Below, one piece after another: positions 36,676-45,659 of a stretch of 64,000 nucleotides of DNA (position 1 is its first letter; the number at the start of each line of letters is the position of its first letter). Below the pieces are notes generated by a model that was not told the DNA's origin, ran no database searches, and worked only from the letters and a program-made list of their open reading frames with translations. The translations under genes and the position numbers were made by a program. Source of the DNA: Symsagittifera roscoffensis (Eukaryota; Xenacoelomorpha; Acoela; Convolutidae); contig NC_087063.1 in the NCBI RefSeq assembly GCF_963678635.1, forward strand, positions 56,015,504-56,079,503, read 5' to 3'.

Positions 36676-36888
36676 TGATAAAATGTTCCTTTGTTACGGT
36701 TAATTCTACTTAGTTACAAATAAGATATGTTTAAAAAGTGAATTAATCTCTAAGTTAAAACATTAAAAAAGTGAACGGTCATTCTCTCCGTCGGAGAGAA
36801 TGAAGATAGCAAGGTCAAATCAAGATTAACCAGTTAAGATACTTTAAAAGTAATTAGTGAAATAAAACGAATGGTAAGAATTACAACA
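36676..36888 (-). repeat. 3' LTR
   Basis: 213 bases. It differs from the other LTR only by lacking one 23-bp tandem unit and by one substitution near 36882. It contains a 21-base inverted repeat at 36781-36801 (ATTCTCTCCG / CGGAGAGAAT around one T). Confidence 0.95.
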
Positions 36889-36896
36889 TTCCCCTT
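36889..36896 (-). promoter_or_regulatory. Polypurine tract
   Basis: AAGGGGAA on the minus strand directly abuts the 3' LTR, the expected plus-strand primer for LTR retrotransposon replication. Confidence 0.8.
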
Positions 36897-37181
36897 AGTG
36901 GGTAAAAAAATTAAAGTACTAAGCGCCACGATACCTAACATGTTATCTAACCCTTTTTCTCCCTCTCGAGAAGTCCGACAAAATGAAAATTTAAAAACTG
37001 CACGGTGTAACAAATGTAATTTTAGTGCTCCGAAGGAATTACTGAATTAGAGAGGATAATAAAATTCCTAAATCCGGCGGATTGTAATCCGTAGTTACAG
37101 CTAGGTAAGCTCTAATTACGCTTAGACGAAATACTAGTACAAATTAAATGACTAAATGCGAGTTTTGAAGTTTGATTGAGT

Positions 37182-37922
37182 TTAGCTGTCCCCTTCCATG
37201 AATTTTTCTAGCTCGGCGTTGAAAATTTCACTATCTAAGTCGATGTAATTTTCAAAACAGTTCACGGCATCTCTCAGAGAATCGTCGGTAGAGGCGATGG
37301 AGAATTGATCGGGAGATTGGGTGTATGCTAGGTCCGGTGTACTGTCTTCCGGTAGTGTGTTGCAGATGTGGGTCTGATTATCCAAGGGATTCTCTCTGAA
37401 TGATTGTGTGGGGGAGCTCGAGCTGTCATCCTCGTCCAGAGATATAGGGTTAATAGCGGAGCCTGGTTGGTTTTCTAACTCATCTATAATATCTATGTAA
37501 TATCGCTTACCATAGAATTGTGGGGGACCAACATTTCGACTTGAACGTCTTAAAATAAGTTCGTTACCGGTGGTAGTAGTTTCCTTAGGATGTCTTTCCT
37601 CGCTGGTTCCAATTTCATAGGAGGAGTCCTCTATCTCGAAAACTGGGAAATCGACCGGTTTTCCTCCTACCAATGGTTTTGTCAAATCCAAAGGAATGTT
37701 TGGGGTCTCCGTTGTCGTAGCCGTAGAAGGTTCGTCAGGTGGGTGTGAGGTAGTTTGAGGTGCTGGTTTTATACTAATTGGGCATTCCGCTGTGTCTGAG
37801 GGTTGAGGTTGTTCGTCTAAAATCTCAGGTTTTATATTAGTTTGATATGTTTTAGGGTCTAATGATGAGGTAGGTTCTTTGTTAAAATTATCGTTATCTG
37901 AAATGAAGCGTTTTCTTATCAT
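37182..37922 (-). pseudogene. Retrotransposon Pol C-terminal tail
   Basis: A 246-codon frame, in line with the preceding Pol frames after a frame break near 37930-37956. It is acidic and Pro/Ser/Thr-rich, with ELILRRSSRNVGPPQFYG at about residues 121-138, a pattern (RRSSR followed by PP-x-x-Y) typical of Ty3/Gypsy Pol C-termini. Its role is unknown. It ends at 37182, followed by about 290 bases of untranslated sequence to the polypurine tract. Confidence 0.65.
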
Positions 37923-37955
37923 TTCTCTACATGGAAAACCTCCCGCAATCCATTC

Positions 37956-38772
37956 TCAATCGCTAATGTCCGACGTATCCGACGGAATGAACATGGATTC
38001 GTCACCTGCTAAATATCCAGTATTCGACGTCGAGGCTTTATTTCGGTTCTTCTTCGATTTGTTGGATTTTGAAGGCTGGTTCGTTCCTCTAGATCTGGTG
38101 GTGACCGGCGTGAACGACTCTGTGTGTCTTCCTGTCTTAGTGTCTGGTTTCCGCGTCTGTTGTGTCTTCGATTTGTATGACTTTCTTGGACCTACTTGTA
38201 AATCACCGTTAGAGAAAAAAGGAAAGGAGATATTTCCTTTGAATGAACGAATTGTAGAGGATTTAGACTTTGGAATGGCGATGTCCGACTTTCTAATAAT
38301 TTTTCCGTCGGATAATTCAACCGTGGATTTTGTTGAGTTTATTATTTTCTGGCCTAGTTGTTTATAGAAGGGATTTCCGTTTATACTTCCGTTAGTTTTC
38401 CGTAGTAATTTACCTTTAAACGGACTGTTTAAGGACACTCGGGATGATGAAGGTTTTGAAGTAGTAGGAAGGTCTGAATCATAGCCTTTCTCCAATGGTG
38501 ACTGGTTCTTTTTCGGTATGAGGGAGTCTTTGTATCCGTCCTCTATCCGATCGTCAGCGTTCCAGTCGAGGGCCCTTTCTCTGCTTAAGATCGACTTCCC
38601 TTTGTCTAAAAATCCACCGGATAAATTATTAGATGCCAATTGCTTCCAGATCGTGTTCGGTTTTCTATTAAAGTGTATTTCGAACGGTGAGCATTTAATT
38701 TTAGATTGGAAGGAAGATCGTAGATTCCAAATGATTTTCGAAATGGCGGTTTGTAATGTAGGTTTTTGTTGA
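37956..38772 (-). pseudogene. Retrotransposon integrase C-terminal domain
   Basis: Open from 38772 in this frame. It begins with QKPTLQTAISKIIWN and CSPFEIHFNRKPNT, the segment that normally follows the integrase core, then runs through the 227-codon frame 38639-37956. NPFYKQLGQKIIN and VELSDGKIIRKSDI resemble the GPY/F-type DNA-binding module. The rest is basic and Ser-rich (KSYKSKTQQTRKP). A one-base shift near 38775, beside a run of A, separates it from the core. Confidence 0.75.
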
Positions 38773-40134
38773 TCAAAATGACATTGCGAATAATTTTATT
38801 TTTACAGTATGAACAAGTTTTTCTACAAGACCGTTAGAACGATGGTCCCCAACTGTACAAAATATTAGTTTGATATTAAGAGAATTGCAAAATAATTTAA
38901 AATCCTGACTAGTAAAGCAGGATGCGTGGTCGACCCCAATAGATTTTGGAATCCCACGGAGATAGAAATAATCTTGAAGAAATTCGATTACTGTGTTTGA
39001 TGACGTTGAAGACGTAATTTTTGCTGAAGGGAATTTTGAAAAACGGTCTATACACAATAAGATGTATTTATTGTTTCCCCAGTTGTTATCTAGTGGGCCG
39101 GCAAAATCAAGATTTATTTCCTCATTAGGTTCGAATAAGGTGGGAAGTTCGCTAATTTGTGTAGTTGGTATGATGCTTTTTATATTCTTACCGGTTTGAG
39201 TGCATTGTGTGCAATTAATCCCGTGGAAGTAAATTTGTCGATATATGTGTGGCCACCAAATGTATTGTGCCAAGTATTTCATGCCGAATTGGCCAGGGTG
39301 AGATTCATGGAAGGTTTTTAAAACGGCGTTTCTAAGTGTAAACGGAATAACCAATTTTCCATCCATATATAATAGTCCGTCGGATTCATGAAGGTCTTTC
39401 GAAAATTGGTGTAAGTAACGGGAATTTGCGTTGATGTTATCTACTTTTTTCGGTAGAGCTTTCACAATTGGGTTTAACAATTCATCATCTTCCGTTAATA
39501 AGGCGACCAATTTTGCATTGAATAATGTATTTAAATCCAAAGGTCTTTCAGGTAACTTGAGGTTTTCTCGGAATTTAGTTACTAATTTCTTGTGTTCTGA
39601 GGAAATTTGAAAATCGATAGAGACCTGTATCTCGGAAGTGGAAGGATTTACTACAATTTGGTTATTTGACTTATTTACACTATTTATAAGTTTGAGATCC
39701 GAAGGATTATTAATTAAGCTACTGTTAAGAATTAAAAAATAGATAAAGGCTGAATTTGATAGAAAAATTTTAGTAAAATCAGTGTTTGAGAAATCCGAAG
39801 GAATACATTTAGAGTTACAAAGTTCTGTTCTATAGTTTTTTTGATTGCAGATTGAAATGGAAGAGTTGACGAAATTCAATGCTGTAATTATTACGTGATT
39901 TCGTAATTTCGTGTAATGGGAATTTTCCGAAATCGAATTAATTGAATTACGTAATGGATTTTCATTATCCAAAGGATTGAGTGCATTATATATTTTTTTG
40001 GTAGTAGCAACTACAAATTCTTCGTCGTAATGTGATGAGGGAATTGCTTTACCCGAAGGAGTTCTTGAAATTAAGTCTGTAAAACCGCGAAGTGTTTGAT
40101 AGCAAAATTGAATGGTAGGAGACGATCTACCCAT
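38773..40134 (-). CDS. Retrotransposon integrase (zinc finger and catalytic core)
   Basis: A 453-codon frame. Residues 17-30 (GFTDLISRTPSGKA) are the end of RNase H/connection. A long linker follows to about 270. The HHCC zinc-binding region is near 276-311 (ESHPGQFG, WWPHIY, CTQC at 308-311). The core has D343 (NLDFAGPL), D402 (VDHASCF) and E438 (NGLVEKL), with 35 residues between the last two (DD35E), so catalytic residues are intact. It inserts the cDNA copy into the genome. It overlaps the RT-RNase H frame by about 60 bases because of a frameshift near 40085 and stops at 38773, where another frameshift cuts off the C-terminal domain. Confidence 0.9.
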   Translation of the reverse strand: MGRSSPTIQFCYQTLRGFTDLISRTPSGKAIPSSHYDEEFVVATTKKIYNALNPLDNENPLRNSINSISENSHYTKLRNHVIITALNFVNSSISICNQKNYRTELCNSKCIPSDFSNTDFTKIFLSNSAFIYFLILNSSLINNPSDLKLINSVNKSNNQIVVNPSTSEIQVSIDFQISSEHKKLVTKFRENLKLPERPLDLNTLFNAKLVALLTEDDELLNPIVKALPKKVDNINANSRYLHQFSKDLHESDGLLYMDGKLVIPFTLRNAVLKTFHESHPGQFGMKYLAQYIWWPHIYRQIYFHGINCTQCTQTGKNIKSIIPTTQISELPTLFEPNEEINLDFAGPLDNNWGNNKYILLCIDRFSKFPSAKITSSTSSNTVIEFLQDYFYLRGIPKSIGVDHASCFTSQDFKLFCNSLNIKLIFCTVGDHRSNGLVEKLVHTVKIKLFAMSF

Positions 40135-41300
40135 CTTGTCAATCGGCTATGGTATGTTTTGTTTCCGTGATTTGGTGACCAAGCGGAAAGGAGAGCTTTG
40201 TGGTCGGTGATAATTTCAAATTCAGAGCCGTAGAGATAATTTTTGTAATGTTCGACCGCCCATACGACTCCTAATAACTCTAATTCGTTTGTTGAATATT
40301 TGGATTCATGCGGATTTAAAAATCTTGAAGCAAACGACACTGTTTTCCAAACCTTCTCATGAAGTTGTTCAAGGGATGCACCTAACCCATTATGTGAAGC
40401 ATCTGTTTTTACTCTCGTGGGCTTTTTTACGTCGAAATGAGTGTTTTCGGTAAGATTTACTATTTCAGATTTAATCTTGACAAAAGCTTTTGAGTGATCT
40501 TCATTCCAAAGGAAAATTGACTTCTTGTTTAGTAGAGGTCTAAGCGGGCTTCCGAGAGATGCTAAATTTGGTACAAATTTAATGTACTGATTAGTTGACC
40601 CGAAGAATGATCTTAGTTCTTTTAGATTCTTTGGGATTGGAATATCTTTGATTGCTTTGGTTTTCTCGAATAGTGGGGCGATTCCGGATTTCGATATTTT
40701 AAAACCGAGCCATTCGATTTCTTTTTGGAACAATTTGCACTTCGACCATTTAACTGCGAAATTGTAAGTGTCTAACGTTGATAAAATTTTATAAACGGTT
40801 TTCTTGTGATCGTTAAAACTTCCTTTGGAAGCGACTAATATGTCGTCGAGGTAACAATTTGTAAAAGGAATGTTTCCCAAAGTTGAGTCCATGACTCTCT
40901 GAAACTCGTTTGGCATCTCGCCGAGTCCGTAAAAACCCGTTAAAAATTGATAAGTGCCTGTTATATCTCCGCCGACTAGACTAAAATTGCATTGGCTGCT
41001 AGTAAAATTGTCCAGCGCGAGTTGACTATATGCGTTCTTTAGGTCTAGGTTTGTAAACCATACTTCTCCGACGGAATTGTTTGAAATTTGAGCCGCTACG
41101 TTATCAACTAATTCGTGCATATTAGGCATCTGATATTTGTTCTTGTAGATTTGTTTGTTGATAAATTTTGAATCTAGGGCTAGCTTTATCGATTTGTCTT
41201 TTTACAAGTAATAACTATCGGACTAATAAATCTGTCCTCGTCACAGTTTTCTAATTTTTTGATGTGTCCTTCGGATTTAAGCCTGTATAATTATGTTTTT
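40071..41300 (-). CDS. Retrotransposon reverse transcriptase-RNase H
   Basis: A 352-codon frame from 41129. Residues 25-37 (FTNLDLKNAYSQL) hold the first catalytic Asp. Residues 92-100 (CYLDDILVA) are the RT active site, the usual Y-x-DD of Ty3/Gypsy. EWLGFKISKSGI is the thumb-adjacent motif. RNase H follows with TDASHNGLGASL (Asp 243), STNELELLGVVWA (Glu) and ITDHKALLSAWSP (Asp 309). The N-terminal part of RT continues upstream (LALDSKFINK near 41165-41195, ISPIVITCKK near 41210-41240) but is out of phase by one base near a T run at 41206-41212. All catalytic residues visible in this frame are intact. Confidence 0.92.
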
Positions 41301-41486
41301 ACTGAATCCAGTAAGTGTAAAGGGACCCTCCTGCCTTTTAGTTGAATTGGCTTTAATGGTTCATGAAAGTGTGTTATTTTTGTTTGATTTTTTATTTTTC
41401 CAATCCGAAGGAATAGTTGTTAGAAGGTTTTTCCAATCATTTCTATTTCATTATCTATGTCAAGTGAGGTAACTGAATTAATAGAC

Positions 41487-41821
41487 TTACAAGTTCTCTT
41501 GTTGGTGAATGTTGCGTATTGTTTTTGTGAAACTTCGATTCCGACTTTTTGGTAAATTGTCATTTTCCAAGATGTTTCTTTCATGACCTATGTATACATA
41601 CATACATACCATCCATGAGAGAAAATTGGGACAATTACTTTTCCAGTGATATTTATTGCATTGTTCGTAAATCCACAATAGAGTTCCTTGGTAGCCTTAT
41701 CCACTGTATATATTTTCACGTAGGGGTCTCGTAGTTTCAACTCGTGTAACACATTCTGTTTAAGGAAGCTTACAGGGCTTGCTGAATCCACCTGTATGTT
41801 GAGAATTACTTGGTTTTCATT
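41487..41821 (-). pseudogene. Retrotransposon protease, broken
   Basis: The frame continues from Gag after one in-frame TAA (GNENQVILNIQ), then VDSASPVSFLKQNVL, where D-S-A replaces the usual D-[ST]-G/A of retropepsins. VIVPIFSHGW follows. The frame is then thrown out by a (CATA)n/(TATG)n run at 41591-41610, after which the adjoining frame continues with NILENDNLPKSRNRSF. The partner strand and flap positions look plausible for a retropepsin-like aspartic protease that would process Gag-Pol. Confidence 0.7.
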
Positions 41822-43005
41822 TCCTTAGCCGATATTTAGTAGTTTCTTCAGTTCCTTTCCTTGATCGTCGTAGATAGTTGTTACGTTTAATACAGAGTAA
41901 TCATCGTTATCGCTTTGTCCAGACTCTGACCATGCGTTGATTACTCCACAGCATTCTCTATTAGCGTGGTCAATATGTACATCTGGTTGTTCCGAAGGAT
42001 AATGATGATCTGTATTATTTACAATTTGACTATCCACAATATTTACATTTTTACGGCGTGATTTACAGAGTCTAGTAAAATGTCCTCGATATTTACAAGT
42101 CGTACATGTTGTATCTTTAGCAGGGCAAACCGCTAGATGTCCTTTTGTAAAATTTCCGCCGCATTTCATACAAGTGTTATTTCTTTCGATGTTTAGGGTG
42201 GGTTCTCTTTTTACATTAAAATGATTAAAAGATTTGTTGGAAGAATATCCGCTGGATTTAAAAGTACTCGTCATCTTGATGTGGTTTGTAATTCCTTTTT
42301 CGTCAATCAGGGCTACGTTTAAGGCTTCTAGTGGTGGTAAGGTTTCCGTAAGAAGTTTCCGTTGGATATCTGAATTCTTCATGTTATTAATAAAAATATC
42401 TCTAATCCATTCATCTTCTCCTGTGGGAATGTTACATCGTTTTGCCATTTCTGCCAGTGCCCCCCAGAATTGTTCTAATGATTCTCTGTCCCTCTGTTTT
42501 CTGTTTAAGAGTTTGTGTCTTTCGAAGGTTATGTTTGTTTTTCTCACAAAAGCTGTGGACAAATTTTTCCAAAATTCTTTGAAAGAAATTTGTAGAACTT
42601 TGACTCTCGTGAACTTTTGGCCGAATATTTTCTTTCCTTCGTTTCCGAGGGCTAGATAAAGTATGGATCTTAGTTTTTTGTCCGCCTCTTCCAGTCTCAT
42701 GCCGTTGAATTTCTTGGTTTCTGACTTTATTGAGGCCATTTCTTCATCATCGAATCTCTTTTGTTCTTGAATATTCCTCTCGATGCGTGATGTTTTTTGA
42801 GCGTCGGATTCGTTTTCCGGCCGATTTTCCAATGTTGGGGGAGGTGGGTGATATCGTTCGGTTGGATTCAAGAGATTTTCGATGTCGATATTCTCTTTCG
42901 CGATTATTGCTAGCTGGAATAGATCGCTTCACTCTTCCCAGTGTGGTTTTGCCAAAATGAAGGTATACCTCTCACATTTGATTCGTTGCTGTTTGACTGC
43001 GCCAT
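41822..43005 (-). CDS. Retrotransposon Gag (capsid and nucleocapsid)
   Basis: A 348-codon open frame is assigned from a Leu codon at 42871, but the same frame is open to about 42920 with no Met. The only suitable ATG is at 43005-43003, overlapping the LTR end and primer-binding site. It opens MAQSNSNESNVRG in another frame that stops near 42912, so a frameshift at about 42905-42930 is likely. Counting from 42871, residues 95-165 (FKEFWKNLSTAFV, ESLEQFWGALAEMAKRC, WIRDIFINNM) fit the retrotransposon Gag capsid domain. Zinc knuckles are C234/C237/H245/C249 (atypical spacing) and C256/C259/H264/C269 (standard CX2CX4HX4C). It packages element RNA. The TAA at 41822-41824 is in frame with the protease. 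Confidence 0.88.
42995..43004 (-). promoter_or_regulatory. Primer-binding site, tRNA-Ser-like
   Basis: TGGCGCAGTC immediately follows the 5' LTR. It is complementary to a tRNA 3' end GACTGCGCCA, as in serine tRNAs used by Drosophila 17.6/297-type elements. The match is 10 bases; the next bases (AAACAGC) diverge. Confidence 0.7.
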
Positions 43006-43240
43006 GATAAAATGTTCCTTTGTTACGGTTAATTCTACTTAGTTACAAATAAGAATTCTACTTAGTTACAAATAAGATATGTTTAAAAAGTGAATTAATC
43101 TCTAAGTTAAAACATTAAAAAAGTGAACGGTCATTCTCTCCGTCGGAGAGAATGAAGATAGCAAGGTCAAATCAAGATTAACCAGTTAAGATACTTTAAA
43201 AGTAATTAGTGAAATAAAACGAATGGTAAGAATCACAACA
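43005..43240 (-). repeat. 5' LTR
   Basis: 236 bases. Same as the 3' LTR except for a 23-bp tandem duplication (TTCTACTTAGTTAC... at 43035-43080) and one substitution near 43234. The 21-base inverted repeat is at 43133-43153. Confidence 0.95.
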
Positions 43241-43252
43241 GAAAGTCGGATC

Positions 43253-43640
43253 AATAACGTTTCCTGCACCTAGCTATTAAGTTTGTCTCTGATGGGCGGA
43301 TGTTTTCACGAGTGTAGTCTCAAGGAAAATTAAAACTGTGATGAAAAACGCCCTACAAGTCTCAAAAGAGAGAAATTTTTACTTCGAGTTTGGTTCTAAA
43401 TTGAAGTCTTGTATGAGATAATTTGAAACGTGGCCATCTATCATATTTATTTTAATGGCCTTCGTATCACGCCGTTCTGAGATGCGAGTTGTTATCTTTC
43501 AGCCAGCCGCATTTTTTGATGTTACACATTTTGAATGTCCTTATCATCCTCCATTCGATTTTGGTGCCCGACATCCTTTATTTATCATAGTTTCTCTGTT
43601 GTTCTTGGTTAAAAAAACTGTACATTATCAAAGCTCTTTT
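43253..43640. other. Unassigned flank of the nest
   Basis: No recognised gene. A 71-codon frame (43455-43670) runs across a likely 3' splice site and is probably chance. Confidence 0.35.
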
Positions 43641-43649
43641 ATTTTCCAG

Positions 43650-43765
43650 CACCATTTGAACAAATGGTGAGTGTTAAGGCTGAAGTTTCTATTAGGGCTG
43701 GTGGTGGCCCAAATTATACGCACCAATTGGGAGATGTTGTATCTCGATTTCTCAGGAAATTATAG
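43650..43765 (+). CDS. Possible exon of an unidentified gene
   Basis: Follows a good 3' splice site (TTTTATTTTCCAG, AG at 43648-43649). The frame from 43652 reads PFEQMVSVKAEVSIRAGGGPNY then THQLGDVVSRFLRKL and a TAG at 43763-43765. Composition looks coding, and Gly/Pro use is unlike the surrounding A+T-rich DNA. GGGPNY recalls a motif of ATP-citrate lyase, but the surroundings do not support that family. A GTGAGT inside (43668 on) could instead be a donor, making a micro-exon. The gap at 43914 hides the continuation. Confidence 0.27.
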
Positions 43766-43913
43766 GCGACTTGTGAAGACCGTTTTATAATAGTTTAACT
43801 AATGTATACCCTTATCTTCCATGTTTTTATGACGGTGAAGATTTGTTTGGACTTGAAAAAGTGAAACAAGAGCTGTGTTCTGTCAGGATGTACCTTTGAC
43901 ATTTCGTTCTTTC

Positions 43914-44113
43914 NNNNNNNNNNNNNNNNNNNNNNNNNNNNNNNNNNNNNNNNNNNNNNNNNNNNNNNNNNNNNNNNNNNNNNNNNNNNNNNNNNNNNNN
44001 NNNNNNNNNNNNNNNNNNNNNNNNNNNNNNNNNNNNNNNNNNNNNNNNNNNNNNNNNNNNNNNNNNNNNNNNNNNNNNNNNNNNNNNNNNNNNNNNNNNN
44101 NNNNNNNNNNNNN
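43914..44113. other. Assembly gap (200 N)
   Basis: Exactly 200 N, a fixed-size scaffold gap. Confidence 0.99.
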
Positions 44114-44130
44114 ATTAGAGAAGAAAAACC

Positions 44131-44202
44131 ACGAATATGTCAGGCCGAAAATAAGATAGCGTGACGAACAGACAGTGTACCTGATCTGAAATTACTCTAT
44201 GA
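44131..44202. repeat. Dispersed ~75-bp repeat, copy 2
   Basis: Matches 33455-33531 (GGCCGAAAATAAGATAGCG, GTGTACCTGATCTGAAATT, ACTCTATGA). It starts 18 bases after the gap, so more of the repeat may be hidden. Confidence 0.7.
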
Positions 44203-44559
44203 AAACGCTACTCCAGGCATAAACTCATCTGATGCGACCAAAAGTCTAGAACAAAACCTACTAACAACTTAGATTTAGCAAATTAGAAATAGAAACAATA
44301 TCAAAAAAATACCTTGAAAAAAATTGCAAAAAGTTAGATATCATAGAGAATCTAATAGATATGTCTCTACGTCTCACTAAGTATACTCCTTTTTCCAACG
44401 ATACGGCAAATATACGGCAAACGTATACTCCTATTTCCAATATTTCAAACGATACGGCAAATGCAAAGTCAAAAACTGAACAGCGGACCGAGCTACTGCA
44501 CCGTGACGAGATGCAAACGGCAAAAAGTATAGGTGTCCAGAATTTCTTATGCAGGAGAT

Positions 44560-45360
44560 TTTCATTATCTGACATGAAAATAAATTTACTTGGAGCAATA
44601 AGATGCAATATGCTTCTTGATGTTGTAATACAATTTTATCTAAATTAATAACGACTGATAAAAAGATACACAAGTCGTTCCTTTGATCAAAATCTGCAGT
44701 AATAATCAAACAAATTGTAAATTCAAAGCTTGATTATAAAATTAGAAAAATAAAACCTAAGTTTGTTGTATTAAGTTTGTAAAAGTTCCTTGCTTTTCAA
44801 GGAAATTAATTCCCTCCCCTTTCATTTTTCCCGTTCTCGCCATTCGTTTTCCTTCATCTGAAACATAACTTCATTTATTCAAAAACTAATATCATTCAAA
44901 TTTTTAATTCTTAAATCATTTCTTTCTAAGTTTTTTAAAATTTAAATTAATAGTTTATTTTTAATTTTCTTTAGCCTAAAAAAAAACTTGGAGCAATAAA
45001 ATTCATTTCCAAGCAATATATTTCTTGATATTGTATTACCATATTATATAACCATAATAACGACTAATAAAAAATACACAAGTCTATCTTTTCATCAAAA
45101 GCTTCAATAACTTTGAAAGCTTTTGTAAAATTCAAACTTTTTTGTTGAAAAGTACAAAAATTAGTTTGCAACAAAATTAAATTTGGTTTTATCAAAAATA
45201 TCGAAGTTCCTTGCTCCTCAGGGGACCTAATCCTTTCAGCTTTTTTATTTCTGATCTTTGTTTCCTCATCTGAGTTTTGACCAAAATTATTCAAAGTCTA
45301 ATATCATTCACTTTTCTAAACTTTAAATCATTTCTTTTAAACACTAAGCGTTTTAATTAG
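44560..45360. repeat. Degenerate tandem duplication, ~398-bp period
   Basis: CTTGGAGCAATAA at 44589 and 44987, then ATAACGACTRATAAAAA, TACACAAGTC, GTTCCTTGCT and CATCTGA occur in the same order in both halves, with moderate divergence. Small overlapping frames on both strands here do not look coding. It directly precedes the gag relic and could be its leader or LTR remnant. Confidence 0.6.
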
Positions 45361-45659
45361 CTTAGACTAAAAACTCAAATATTATTGATATTTTTCTTTC
45401 CAATCCGTCAACCTCGACAACTTACGCTCCAAGTTAGGATAACCACCAAACAATAATAAGATCTAAAAGCTCAGGAAAGTGAAATTCTAACCTCTGGAAT
45501 TTGCAATCATCATTCTTTATGTCATGAAATGATTTAGGCAGTAGGCAAACGATAATACTTCACAACTGTTGAATTCAAAACAAAAGATACGATTTTGTAA
45601 TCACACCACATAGACAAACAAAAGGATACATAAGATCAAAAAGACAAACAAGAAAAAAA

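Larger units (their letters stand above)
36676..43240 (-). mobile_element. Ty3/Gypsy LTR retrotransposon, near-complete
   Basis: About 6.57 kb. It is flanked by GAAAG at 36671-36675 and 43241-43245, a 5-bp target duplication. LTRs start TG and end CA on the minus strand. Between them, in order, are a primer-binding site, Gag with two zinc knuckles, an aspartic protease, RT (YLDD), RNase H, HHCC/DD35E integrase, a long C-terminal tail and a polypurine tract. The order RT-RNase H-integrase is that of Ty3/Gypsy (Metaviridae). The ORFs carry several frameshifts and one in-frame stop, so this copy as sequenced is not autonomous, although the LTRs are nearly identical. Confidence 0.95.
35589..43252 (-). 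mobile_element. Hairpin-ended element split by two later insertions
   Basis: The CAGGGC-AAA-GCCCTG hairpin is at 35599-35613. The other end is split: the ACTTTCTTC arm and GAAAG end at 36675, and GAAAGTCGGATC resumes at 43241. Removing the retrotransposon (36676-43240) with one copy of its GAAAG duplication restores the hairpin and the GTCGGA end. About 20-30 bases further in, the sequence is also interrupted by an inverted-repeat insertion (about 36212-36654); without it the end matches the copy at 60880-61296. Confidence 0.7.

Noticed and set aside
37879-42960. Plus-strand ORFs of up to 162 codons in the retrotransposon
   Set aside because: Antisense to Gag and Pol, which have clear domain motifs.
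36676-43240. LTR boundaries starting at the TGTTCC motif (36684/43013)
   Set aside because: The shared sequence extends eight bases further (TGATAAAA), and only the longer boundary gives a clean TG...CA and the GAAAG duplication.
43650-43765. ATP-citrate lyase exon
   Set aside because: Only a GGGPNY-like resemblance; the flanking residues do not fit, and a stop follows soon.
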